In this document: positions 12,027 through 22,917 of the stretch, in pieces
How the letters are laid out: each line of letters opens with the position of its first letter
Position numbering within the stretch: the first letter of the stretch is position 1
Origin: Rhizomucor pusillus
Taxonomy: Eukaryota; Mucoromycota; Mucoromycetes; Mucorales; Lichtheimiaceae
NCBI GenBank assembly: GCA_900175165.2
Contig: FWWN02000626.1
Span: 35,212-99,211, forward strand
Direction: 5' to 3'
DNA length: 64,000 bases
The notes under the pieces: model-generated
Told to the model about the DNA's origin: nothing
The model's database searches: none
The model's input: only the letters and a program-made list of their open reading frames with translations
Position numbers and translations under genes: made by a program

Positions 12027-15001
12027 TCAAGCTTCAAGCGGACAGCTGGTTCGATTGATCATGCTTGTTTCTGACTCTTGCGTGAACTGATTTGGTAATG
12101 AAATGATCTTGAAATCATCAACCTTGACAAACACACCTCTCTGATGATCAGTTTGGAAGTATCGAGTGCCGTTAATTTCGCCATTGTTATTGCCAACTGC
12201 GCAAAAATATGAGAATTCTCGCCTAATGAAACGTCCTCATGCAAACTTACGGCGACTTTCTAGCTCAACTCCAACCCAGGTGCCTCTCGCAAAGTTGACC
12301 GGCCCAATGTACTTGATAGTACCCAGTGTGGGCAAGGGACGGCGCAGCAACTCCACTTTGGCACCAATAACGGGTGTCACCATAGTCACTAACTCTTCAT
12401 CGTCGCTGTGGTCGCTGCTGCTACCGAGACCCCATTTTGATCGTCGTGGCGATCGTCCTCTGAGATTATTCCGCTTTCTGCCCTGGTCATTGCCGGAAGT
12501 AGTGTTCGTAGGGGCTAAGAATGGTTTCTGTACAGGCGACTTAGCCCGCAGAGGAGCTGTAGGCAGCGAGAATTTAAGTCTTGATGGTCGCGGCTGTTCC
12601 TCCACCTCTGACGATAGATCTAGCGGCAGCAATGCGTCCGCCAAGTTTGTCAAAGGCTGTGGGTTGTAGTTCGCCTCGGCCTCTAAACGTTGCCGCCGCG
12701 ACTCACTTTCCCAAGATAGCATTTGAATCAGTGGCTGCGATGATAGACCGGCTGCTGATAATTTGTTGATGTTTTCAGCGCTAAGATTATCAGATATGAT
12801 AGAATGTGACGGGAAGTCGTTGGAAAGAGATCTGGAGCGGGTGACATTAGCCGTTGCTATATCGCTTTCTGAGGTGATACGTTCTTCGCTGCTGAATCTT
12901 GAACTGTTGCTATTGCTGGATATTTGTGAGCGCAGAGCACTTAAAGATAATCGCCTGGGCGGACTCGGTTCATTGTGGCATCTCCGGAGAGAGTCTTCAG
13001 ATGATCGAGACTTTTTGCTAGCTTTGGGACGGAAGCTAAAGATTGCTGAAAAATCTGATTCAAACGGCTTGGTTAATGTACGATAAGGAATGCCGATATC
13101 TGCGCCGAAGAGTGGTGGTTAGCGAATAGTACCAAGAAGGTAATGATCAATTTTAGTTGTTACCATCAGTCAAATGGCGCATTGTTTCCTTGTCGACTTT
13201 TTTAAATCCATTCTGAGCCTTCACTTGCGGCCATCGACGACCAAGATACTGTACGCATTTTTGACGGGCTTCAACCAAAACGCCATCGACTGCAACGTTC
13301 TTGACGACTTGCTGTCGACCGACCAGATCACGTACGATGCCTTGATACAAGATACCTGCATTGTCATCCTGAATACCGCCGTTAAGAATTCGGTTCAGTA
13401 GAAATTCTAGAAAGTCAACGGAGAAACCGTGACCAATTCCGTCAATGCATGATAGCAAGATCGGGTACTCTGTACAATAAAAGTCAAAGTTTTGTGATAC
13501 CATGTCGACAGTGTGATGAATAATTGGATTTAAAAGATCCAGCACAGGTGTCGACCAGGTAGGTACTGGATTTGCGCTTCGGATTTGGGACAGACAGAGA
13601 TGGAGCGAGTGGAGCACATGTATTGCATTGTACTTTGTAATGCTTTCAAATACCAAGGATGCTATCTCGGAAACTAGTGTCTTTTCGTCGTGTTCTGATA
13701 GAACGAGCGCCTCGGAGCTGGATGATGGAGTCCACAGCGATCCAACTAGGACAGCAAAGGGCTTTTGTGACCACAAGGGCGCGATGTTGTGAATCGGATC
13801 CTCTCCATACAAAGATATTAACTTGCTCCTCATTGTTGGCACGGTGTCTGCGTTCTTATCGGCAAACCACAACATCGACGGTAGGAGTACAGCACAGTCG
13901 GAGCAGTGGCATTTGAACCGGTGGCAGCAGGCTTCCATTTCATTGACTGCTGCGAGGCAAATGGTGTCAAAATGGCCGAGGTAATCTGCTGCTGCAAAAA
14001 CTTGCTGTAACACGCGCAATGTATATTTCTTTTGCGTCAGTCGATGCTGGGCATTTTTGGATGGGTTGGCTTTAGGCGAATAAAGCGGTACAGTCACTTT
14101 GCCGGTATAAAAGTAATTAATGATAACTTGAGTGGATATCGGATTAAAGAGATCAGCTGGCAGATGAACAGTAGAGGTAGATGCTTCGCGGAAATCACCA
14201 CAAAACATTGCATAAAAATACGGCGATTGGGAGGCGAGGATGAATCGATGGGCTGGAAAGGAAGGGGGAACATTGGTTGCAGCGGTGGATGTTCGATCAG
14301 TATCTGGAGGACTTGATAGAATTGATGGTAACCCGGCAGCGTTGGCAGTTGCTGCAACACTCTCTGTCTTGTAGTGCGTCTGTGTCTCTTTCGATACGAT
14401 TGGAGGGGCAAATATACTGATTACCACATCTGTCGCAAGTTGTTTGTCCCGCATTCGCGCCAGATCAAATACTAATCGGTCGAAATCTGATGAAGTTGAG
14501 TTGGTATCAGTGCATGGTAACAGATGGATTTTTAACTGTTGTTCTAATTGGAGAAGCTGAGTGCGGATTGTTTGGACGTGTTCGTCATCAGCTGTTGAGG
14601 ATGATGTAGATATGGCCGAGTCCAAGGATGGTGGAGGGTCGGTGTGAGAAGGAAGAAATACGCTAGTGTACCAGAACCTTAGTAATGGCTGGAATAAAGA
14701 GAGTGGTATCACACTCGAGAGGTCAAGGGCGGTCACTGCAGCAGAGCTGGATTTCTTCCCTAGAATAGGGTCCAAATGTTTTTCCAGAAAGCTTTCTGGA
14801 ACTCGAGCAAGAAGAATCGCTGCCCTCATTCCTTCAGTCTTATGCAACTAGATGACAAACTGCATTTCCTTGTCACTCACCTCGATGAGCCCACACCGTC
14901 GTCTCGCCGTACTGGAATGTCACATCGGCCAAGTAGTCCTGTGCGTTGTCAAGGACCGTATGCAGTACCTTCTTCAGGGTCCAACTCGGTGTTCTTAGCA
15001 T
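12027..15001 (-). CDS. Tandem BTB/POZ domains plus C-terminal CAP-Gly domain
   Basis: Four exons (15001-14881, 14831-13164, 13099-12251, 12196-12027) encode about 935 residues. The first BTB begins at the N-terminus (DYLADVTFQYGETTVWAHR). A second BTB lies near residues 165-290, with FPAHRFILASQSPYFYAMF and a VIINYFYTGKV segment. After a Ser-rich disordered stretch, a CAP-Gly domain occupies about 845-915 (GAKVELLRRPLPTLGTIKYIG, FARGTWVGVELES, RYFQTDHQRGVFVK). The usual GKNDG loop reads GNNNG, so recognition of EEY/F-type tails may be altered. Known roles: BTB proteins dimerise and often recruit CUL3; CAP-Gly binds tubulin or EB-type tails. A microtubule-linked adaptor is an inference. Intron 1 ends in AAG, an unusual acceptor, and is the weakest junction. 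Confidence 0.82.
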
Positions 15002-17249
15002 AAACTAGGCGTCTGGAAAATGCTAAACAGAGAATTGCAATGAAAAAGGCAAAAAAGAATCACAGGAAACTTGTAAGTTTCGGGGCAACTGTGCGAAACG
15101 CAGACACACATGTTATTACACGCCTTGTCAAAGAAATCAGGGTGAAAAGGGGTAAATTCTTGCAAGTTTTTCCTTGCCCATTCTTGAGAACCCGTTCCAG
15201 CTTTTGTACTCTTCTTGTTCTTTTGAACTATTACTCTCTAGTCTTACCTGAAGTTTTGCGAAATACACGCTCATGGGAAATGTTCTGCAAATTTCGCTGT
15301 TTGGGTCACAGATGAGCCATTTTCGTGAATAAAAACTTCTCACCCTCATGCCCTGTCTTGTTTGCTCCCTGCATTGGCCTGATGCAAAACGCAGCGCATG
15401 TATTCAATGACAGGTTGCTAAAAGTGATTAAGCATACTCTAAAATTACGCCATTTACTTTTTGAAAAGGCTATGATTTCATCTTGATCACATCGCAGCGA
15501 AACGACTCGGAGAGGTAAATCATTCATTGCAAGGATATGAAAGTCTCCAATCCTTTGTAGCTTCTCGTTACCAGCTACATATATCCTCTTGATATTATGC
15601 ATATTATTCCACTGGATTGCAAACATGTATCTTTATTAAAACTTATTCGGATAGGTATTTGCTTGTTTACCATCCGGGGACGCCGCTGTCTATCTAGGAT
15701 AGCTGCCTGTTTTTTATTGAGACTGACAGAAGCGAAAAGAATTAAGACCACAGGTTCATGCATCATGCAACATCTTCAAATGCAAATAAAGTATTCAATG
15801 CTCATGTGATATGCATCAAAATGCTTCAAGGGAATTATGCAGGACCCCGTTTACAACGCCACTACAATCTATCGACGGTGGAGAGAATTCAGGAGCGTTT
15901 AATTTATTATTATTTATTACAACATGTCGGATTCAGTCTGTGCCAGCACACTGAACACCTTCTTGATCCCTCCATAACCATACATGAAATTCTATCTTTC
16001 CGATGTGAAATATATATTAATGACGGACCGTCCAGTGATCAGTTTCTCTGTCGCGAAGCCGGCCAGGGCGGATGGTAAGGGTCCTCATAGGTTCAGACTC
16101 GAGGTAGTCCTCCGACAATAATAAACAACAGGAAATGTTCAAACAACACTCCCAGGCTGACAGACTCTCCAGGACGTCTCGAGCAGCAGAATACATTTTC
16201 AGGGTGTTCGCCGTCCAACTTGGCATCATCGTGCGCTTTGAAAGCCTCCTGCTAATTCATTGTTCAGTAAAAATTAATCATATCTGGCAAGAAGTCGTGC
16301 TTATCCTGGAATTTGGTTTTCAACGTCAAGCTCGACTCCCTCCATAGCTCGTAGATTTTTTCTAATGGATCTCAGAGCCTATACGACAGATACAGTATTA
16401 GTTCAGTTACTTTCTTAGCACTTCAAACACCTGAATCTACCAGCAGCATGTATGAAAAAGGTCTACATCAGATACATAGGCAGTTATATTGTTTGTCCGA
16501 GAGGATTGCTATCTGCATTTTCGAAGCAGATCCGTTTGATTTTTGATAAAATGCGACATCAATTTTCAATTGCTCAGAGCAAATTGCAGCTTAGCAGATT
16601 AATGGGGCATTTTATATACACATACTATATTTAGCAACTGAAGCAAGACAGGATAGATGAAAAAGCGTATGTTCATTTAGGCCCTCGAGGAGAGAGCAGT
16701 ATGTGAGATCCGACTGTCTAGGTGTCTTGTTTAACGTGCCTAAACCATTCATGGTCCCTGAAAGTTTTACTGCGCCGCGGCTTGAATTTCCTCACCTAAT
16801 GTGTTTGACAATATCCCGCGTTATTTGTACTAGCCCCACCAGCACGAGATAAGGGTGTACTGGCAATTACGATATCTTATTGTTCTTAAAAACGCTGAGA
16901 GTAGTAGTTTGGGGTGCTGCTCCTCCCAGTCCTTTCAGGTACAGCGTTGATTGGTGAGACAGCGCAGGGAAGCTCCTGCGACGTGAAGTTTCTCGGACGC
17001 ACGCCTTGTAGCTTCGGAAACAGTGTAAAAAAAGACACTTGCATCTGTCCTTTAAACGTCAAGTAACCCGTCTTGTGTGACCACAAGCCAAGAAGAGCAG
17101 GTGGTTCTTGTGCAACGGACGGACCGACAACAAAATTGCCACTGGTCGCAAAGCGAACTCAATATCACCTTTTTTCCCTTTTTCCCTTTTCCCTTTTCTT
17201 CCTGTACATATTACTACCCTTTTATTTTTTTCACATTACCTCTGGAGGG
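15002..17249. other. Gene-poor interval, 2.2 kb
   Basis: AT-rich interval with only short ORFs (up to ~106 codons) that lack conserved motifs or consistent splice partners. The promoter of the BTB/CAP-Gly gene must lie at its left end and that of the small gene at 17250 at its right. A long pyrimidine tract (about 17168-17235) immediately precedes the latter. I found no recognisable tRNA, transposase or repeat. Confidence 0.5.
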
Positions 17250-17585
17250 ATGTCATTGTCTGTGCCGCACAAAATCGTTTGCCCTTGTCCTAAAAAGCTT
17301 TCCGCTCCTTTCACATCTTATCGCTCGGAGGAATCTGCCATCCACGATGAGGAGGCTGCGTGCAATGAACTCAGGCAGATTTTGATGCAACAGTACAACA
17401 CTCAGGAGCAACAACAACAACTCATTGCCCGCACTGACAATCCCTTACCTCACGACTCGAGCTTCATCGTCCCTCTCCATCAGCTGCAGCTCGGTGACAC
17501 CAAGCACTATCGCCCCAGGTCGTACAGCGCTGGTGACCATACCTCCAGGTCCTTCTCGTACAAAACCGCCAGCATTGTCCATTAG
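17250..17585 (+). CDS. Small orphan protein, 111 aa, unknown function
   Basis: Single-exon ORF of 111 codons starting at the ATG after a strong CT-rich leader, a feature shared with several sure genes here (zinc ribbon, right-edge gene). The protein begins MSLSVPHKIVCPCPKKLSAP, has a short Gln-rich run and ends with Ser/Tyr/Arg-rich blocks (HYRPRSYSAGDHTSRSFSYK). I see no signal peptide, membrane segment or known domain. An AATAAA-like signal lies about 195 bp downstream. I do not recognise it. It could be a short regulatory protein or a non-coding transcript with a chance ORF. Confidence 0.45.
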   Translation: MSLSVPHKIVCPCPKKLSAPFTSYRSEESAIHDEEAACNELRQILMQQYNTQEQQQQLIARTDNPLPHDSSFIVPLHQLQLGDTKHYRPRSYSAGDHTSRSFSYKTASIVH

Positions 17586-17910
17586 ACATATTCAAGTCTT
17601 GTTACATAGCAGCCTCTGACCGCCCTCGGCGCAACATATACTTACTTTTCTCTCTTTGTGTGTCTTCTTTTTTCTGCCCTCCACCCGGATCAAATTGTAC
17701 ATATCTCTGTAATTAATTGCTCCAATTTTCTCTTTCTTGAAACTTTCTTATATTTGCTGTAACTTGTGCTTTGGTATACAAAATAAAATTACATTGGTGA
17801 CATGTAAAAGTGAGGAAAAGCAAAAGGGAAAGATGGCGTAAAGTGGGGAAGTACAGGTGCAAAACTTGATTGAATAATTACGGGGATCTATACGTGACAT
17901 GGAAATGGAG
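17586..17910. other. Convergent 3' intergenic region
   Basis: 325 bp between the stops of two convergent genes. It contains an AATAAAAT polyadenylation-like signal near 17781 for the plus-strand gene; nothing else is apparent. Confidence 0.4.
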
Positions 17911-18699
17911 TTACGCACTCTGGTTCATTAAGATGACAACGAGCATAGACACAAGTACAGCAAACACGCATGACGATACGACCAAGATGGCTCCACGGCT
18001 CGCCGGAAAGTAATCTCGTGTAAGAGCGGTTTGGGAATGGAAATATCGAGCATTGGCAATGTATAAGAACAGGATACTGAGGGCAACAAAAGTCGCACCT
18101 ATTGCTCGGCCAGCGTGGGATTGAGACGGTGGTGTTCCGGATGTTGAAAGCGTGAAAAGTTGAGTGATTGCTATAAAACGATACAACAACTTAGCTTTGT
18201 GCACCTAATCTGGATGGATACGCTAACAATGCCTTACCTACTCCCACCGTTACCATCGTTAAGGATGTCCGCAGCCAAGCAAGAAACGTTCGCTCATTAG
18301 CTATCGTATATTTAATCGTAGATCGGTTAATGGTTTGTCTCTGTACAGCGTGCAATCTATTTTCCTACCCAAGTGATCTCTGGCTACAGCAGCCTTGTTT
18401 TCTAGCAGAGCAGACGTCGAAAATCGTTCGTAGAACCGGCGGATACGATCGTAAGGACTGGTTTTATCTTTCTTTTGCCGTCCAAACTGATCCCTGAGCT
18501 CCTGCTTCTCCTGCCGGGATTTGGTCCGCACAAGGAAGGGGGGCGAGAAAGAATGAACTCGTTCAAGACTCTCATTCTCCTCATGTCCATTCTGATCTGT
18601 TCGGACAGCAGTTTGGTTTGCTAGCTGGTCTCGGGTATCTTGATCCGGACACGACTGCGTTTCCTTTGGAGCTTCATTTGGTGCGATTACTTCCGCCAT
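17911..18699 (-). CDS. DUF202 (YidH-like) small membrane protein
   Basis: Three exons (18699-18369, 18300-18238, 18170-17911) give 217 residues. The first ~100 are charged and hydrophilic, with a basic R-R-K-rich part. A DUF202 domain follows, starting with the diagnostic ANERTFLAWLRTSLTMV, assembled across introns 1 and 2, and then two more membrane segments (GATFVALSILFLYIANARYF and ILVVSSCVFAVLVSMLVVIL). DUF202 is the domain that also forms the VTC1/VTC-tail membrane unit of vacuolar polyphosphate polymerase, but no SPX or polymerase domain is present, so the role is open. Both introns end in TAG. The start ATG at 18699 is the first in frame. Confidence 0.82.
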
Positions 18700-19254
18700 T
18701 GAAATACGTTGCCGCCGTTAAGAAGAACTGAGGGTTTGCACGCACTCGGGGGAGTTCCTTTCTTCGACGGATCTGCCGGCGTCTGAAACATCGGGGGTCA
18801 CCATGGAGACCCCCCATGACGCTTGCTCACGCAAGGCCACGAAAGCATCCTCTAAAATCGTGTCCTTTGCTTTCCTTTGATGAAAATTCATGCAAGAAGC
18901 CTCTTTCCGCGCTGTGTCTGTAAAGGGCCGAAGATATCAGGTAACGAATAGATGGTGCAATGTACACGAGATTTAATTCGCTGTTGCGGGGCTAGACTCG
19001 ACAACCACAGGGAAACTCAGTCGAAAAGGGAAGCAGGTACCGAAAAGGAACTCTCACATGTCCTCGTCGCTTGGGTACCTGCGTGTCAGCAGAAACTGTG
19101 AACGCTAGATCCTAGTATTTGTGGTCTTAGTTTTCTGTACGCGTAGTAAATAAACTGAACGGTCAGGCGCGAAGAAGCAAATTGCATACAATATCGAATT
19201 GCTTCTTGTTGTGTTGTTTCTGAAGCAACAAGTGGAGGTAACAAAAAGAGAACA
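18700..19254. promoter_or_regulatory. Upstream region of the DUF202 gene
   Basis: 555 bp between the DUF202 start and the tropomyosin stop, both on the minus strand. It contains a short perfect hairpin (GGGGGTC / GACCCCC, 7-bp arms with an 8-nt loop, about 18794-18815). No coding ORF is seen. Confidence 0.4.
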
Positions 19255-19734
19255 CTAGGCAACTTCAAGCTGGCGCACTAGTTCATCCATTTCAGCTCTT
19301 GCATCCTTGTACTTTGCGGTAAGATCTTCGTGCTTCGCCTCCATGGCCTCGATTTCCTGCTGCATGGTCTGATTCTTCTTCTCTTGCTGTTCCGCACGTA
19401 GATCAGCTTCGCGATAACTGTAGAAAATGGTTATCAAACCTTCATCCATTAATCCAGATATCATACACACCTCTCAGAAACTTGTTTTAGTTTATCTACT
19501 GCATTGTCCAGTTGCTCTTGTAGCATGGCCAATTTGGCTTGAACAGACGAGATTTCGTGATCTTTCTGAGTATGCTCGATCTCTAATTGCTTCACTTTGG
19601 CTCCATACTCGTCAGCACGAGCATTAGCTGTTTCGATTTCGCTACGTAGTTGAGCTAGTTTCTATCATAGCTTCGCATGAGCCTTCATCAAAGGCTACGA
19701 TAGATGATTGCTGCACCTCTTTGAATTTTTCCAT
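19255..19734 (-). CDS. TPM1: Short fungal tropomyosin
   Basis: Coiled-coil actin-filament protein. Exons are 19734-19717, 19661-19471 and 19417-19255; exon 1 codes only MEKFKE. The 123-residue product is a continuous heptad-patterned coiled coil: KLAQLRSEIETANARADEYG at the start, LDNAVDKLKQVSE in the middle and KYKDARAEMDELVRQLEVA at the end. Both ends match the family (yeast Tpm2 and fission yeast Cdc8 are about 161 residues), but this protein is roughly 38-40 residues shorter, about one actin-spanning period. I looked inside both introns for a missing exon and found none. The donor of intron 1 (GTGCAG) is non-consensus. It acts in actin cables and contractile rings in other fungi. Confidence 0.78.
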
Positions 19735-19975
19735 CCGTTTTACGGTTTTAAATGACCAGGAATAAAATGCACAAATCCCAAAGTACTCGCTGGGCTCCTT
19801 TATATCTTATCCCTCACATCAGTTTCTATTATTCCCTGCAGTCATCAAGGTCCCTCGCAAGGAGTTGCTCCTAGACATAGAATATAGCATTTATGGACAA
19901 TCATCACAGGTAATCTACAAAAGAGAATCCGGGAGAAAAAAGGGAAAGGGGAAGTTGGTAGCTCGCTTATTCGTA

Positions 19976-20945
19976 TTATACAACATTGTCGACGCCGGTG
20001 CCTCCAAGATACCTATGCAGGTACATGGGTTAGTATACATATTCTCAATGCAGGAAAATAATAAAGATGCATACTTGGAGCTGGCGAATGCCTGACCAGT
20101 TGCAGCAGCGGCAGCTATCAAAAAGCGAGTGAGTGATCAGATCATGAGTGATATCATCTTGCATAAACATGTCGTGCCATACCGTAAGAGATTGCAGCTA
20201 GCAGCAGACACACAGCAGCAGCAATTAAAGGTCCAGTTCCCAGAAGATTGGACAAGAACATGACAACCGCAAAGCTGGATGCACGGATAATGTCATTCAT
20301 CTCCGACGAGTTTCATGTATTCTCCATAGTGTAACTTACATCAGGTACATCACTGCGCGGAACCAGCAGTTTTCGAAGAATGTAATGAAATTGTCACTGT
20401 CATGGTTGTTCAGCCACTATCCGACTATCTCCATCAACGTAGCATTACTTACAACTTGGGGCTGGTTGGACAAAACTACACTCAAAAAGAAGTACGCGTT
20501 AATCCATGTTCTGCATAAGAGAGTAGAACGTGAGAATGTACCTTGATGCAGAGAGGTACCTCTACAAAGATGAGAATTACGGCAATAACCCTTAGAAGCA
20601 AGAATCAGCAACAGAGTCACGGGTTATGAGACGTAATGGATGAAAAACCTACCAGCCCACTATACTGAAGACAACGTGACCGAGAAAACCAACGATACCA
20701 AGCACGATTAAAACTGTAAAGTGATTGACAAGTCAATATTGTACTGCATAACGAGAATTCTTTCAGTGAGGGTTACTTACGAATAATCGAAATGATACCG
20801 AGCCTATATCAGTTCAAAACAAAGAGGAAAATACAAAGCAGTCTGTAAATATTGACTCAAAACATAGACCTGGAGAGCGCGCGATGTCGTACCATTGACC
20901 GTAGAGTGAAAAGTTTCTTGACGTGATTTCGTTCAAACAGCCCAT
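19976..20945 (-). CDS. TVP18: Golgi membrane protein TVP18
   Basis: Small four-pass Golgi/TGN vesicle protein. Nine exons on the minus strand (20945-20893, 20803-20781, 20713-20653, 20590-20542, 20475-20453, 20396-20340, 20274-20183, 20114-20075, 20012-19976) total 435 nt and 144 residues. Two exons are only 23 nt. Family landmarks are all present after splicing: the N-terminus ITSRNFSLYGQWLGIISI, VILIFVEVPLCIKFCPTSPK, FDNFITFFENCWFRAVMYL and the tail GQAFASSKYLGG. Every intron phase closes, and length equals the family norm. Intron density is extreme, at eight introns in under 1 kb. In yeast TVP18 is non-essential and linked to Tvp23/Yip1-family traffic; the precise role is unknown. Confidence 0.93.
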
Positions 20946-22084
20946 GGTTGCAATGCCGAGAAAAGAACAAAGGTAACGGAAAGCCAAGCAATGGAAAGTC
21001 GATGAAGCGGAAAGCGGAAACGCGCCAACTTTCCCCGGCAAGGCGGGAAATAAAACAAAGCAACAAACTTTGTGGACAATTTGCTTGTTTGAACCGTAAC
21101 AATCGCAATAAAGCCTCCCCTTTGTTTAACAGAATACGTCACTATCCCTTTGTATAGTTGAAAGGAAAAAAATCAGTTCTGTCCGTAACGTCACGGTTGG
21201 CCGCTACGCATCTTTACACCCAGGCTGGTTCGTTCACTTTTAATTGTAGACAGTGCCCTTCATGATACGTTCAAATATTGTTTCATACGTCACTAAGTCA
21301 TTTGGGTCTACATTCATACAGAACAGGAAGGAGCGTAAGCAGACGTTTTGCTTGTTAAGCCTTCCGCACCAAATTTTTTTGGTCTTGTTAGTCTGCATTG
21401 ATAGTTTGGTGAGCAGCGCGTCATACTGCTATAAGACGATGATAAGAAATTACCTTACATAACATTAAATGTAGATTATATCGCTTTCTACAATATAGTT
21501 GCTGACTTGATATATGAACAAAGAAACTCGAGATCTGGAGCTAGTCAGTCGGAGCCAGATGGAGTCCCAAAGATTCACAAAGAATCCAAAATGCAGCGGC
21601 GATACCAGCTAAATGTCTTCTTGTTCTGTTCCTGTCGAACACGTAGTCCGAAGCTTATATTCCTTCCAATTTTAAAACCTTCACTGTCAAACGTTTTCTC
21701 GAAAACTTTGGACTAGAAGACGAGTACACGGCCAATGCTCTGTTCCAAAAAGCAAACGACAACCTTCGCCAGCAAATACGTGGGCGCGGGATGTGAAATG
21801 CACTGGCTGCGTAGTACGTTTATGCATTGGAGACATTGCAAAAAATCTTATAGCTTTTCATTGTAAATTATAAGAAGCACAACGAAATCTTTTACTACCT
21901 GAAGACGCATTTAGGTTATCGGTGGAATGTCACTGAGCTGAAGAAAAGTTTCAGTATCTGGGCTGCGAACAAGCAGAGGAGCAAGTTAAGTTGGCCGATT
22001 CAGTGTTGACTACAGCATAGGCCTCGGCATATTATTCGATGAACCATATTTGCGAACGAACACGAGCGGGCGAAAAGTCTCACT

Positions 22085-22157
22085 AACGAATACGAACGAG
22101 GGAAAAAGTACATATACGAACGAATATGAATGAAGGGGTTATTCACTCGTATTCGTT
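22085..22157. repeat. Inverted ACGAA-rich repeat
   Basis: An 11-bp perfect inverted repeat (AACGAATACGA at 22085-22095; its complement at 22147-22157) flanks additional degenerate copies of the ACGAA unit (about 22052-22068 and 22115-22125). Confidence 0.6.
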
Positions 22158-22848
22158 TACCGAGTCTTAGCGCAGTAACTTGCTCTTTCCAGCACAGATT
22201 AAGCGGAATTGTTTTAAATATTATTCAAAAATGGCATGAAGGCGAACGCCAACGACGAAGACACCAGACAAGTCAACACCTGTGCACTCAGATTACCGGA
22301 AAGACTGCAACACTGATCCACTTTCGTAACACGATGTTAGGCGCCTGACGTTCTCTCAGGTCATTGTGGACACCTATCAACAAGCACGCTTGAAAAAGGA
22401 GCCTATCTGGCAATGCAAAGCGAAGCATACAAAAGTCTGTAAAATGCACTTAACTTAGGAATATATGAATACACCTCATAAACTTAATATGTTGCCGATC
22501 TAAGGACAGCGCTGTCTGGGTAGACGTCATATGGCTATGTCTTTGCTAGCGCTCTCGCAGATTGGAATAAAGCTTCCTTCTTCAAAGTACAGGTTCCGGA
22601 TACTGGCTTTCGATTTAATAAGGACAGATTACAGCTTTCTAGGTGGTCTGGCATGATAGAATAAAATTTTGGTGCATTTTCAGGCACTAGTTGGCGTGCT
22701 CATAAACTAAACAGCACGTTTGCAACACTGATTCATCACAAAGTTTGAATATTCGCCAAAGTCAGTCCATCTGCTTCTCTTTCGCAGGTTCCAAGAGGCT
22801 CATACGACTTTACGCGCAAAATTTCATAGTCACAAAAGCGGGACCAAA

Positions 22849-22880
22849 ACGCGTTCCTATTTTTCGTTCCTCAAACGCGT
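22849..22880. promoter_or_regulatory. Two MCB (MluI cell-cycle box) sites upstream of PCNA
   Basis: ACGCGT occurs at 22849-22854 and again at 22875-22880, i.e. 38-69 bp before the PCNA start codon. This hexamer is the MBF-bound element that drives G1/S expression of DNA-replication genes in yeasts, PCNA among them. Same-strand spacing is 26 bp. Function here is inferred from motif and target gene. Confidence 0.7.
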
Positions 22881-22917
22881 CTCTTTCACCCAATCTCGAT
22901 CCACACTTTAATACAAA

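Larger units (their letters stand above)
20946..22917. other. Gene-poor interval upstream of PCNA, 2 kb
   Basis: Between the divergent TVP18 and PCNA genes. It holds possible coding relics (about 21641-21796 and 22335-22457, each an open frame with protein-like composition ending in a stop), an inverted ACGAA-rich repeat near 22085-22157, and the PCNA promoter with MCB boxes at the right end. No intact gene is supportable. Confidence 0.5.

Noticed and set aside
12166..12722. Overlapping ORFs on both strands in the CAP-Gly region, including a 167-codon plus-strand ORF
   Set aside because: The minus frame holds the CAP-Gly domain and splices cleanly to neighbours; the plus frame is its shadow.
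16075..16110. tRNA-like T-arm resemblance (GGTTCA motif)
   Set aside because: No matching A-box, anticodon arm or acceptor stem could be paired.
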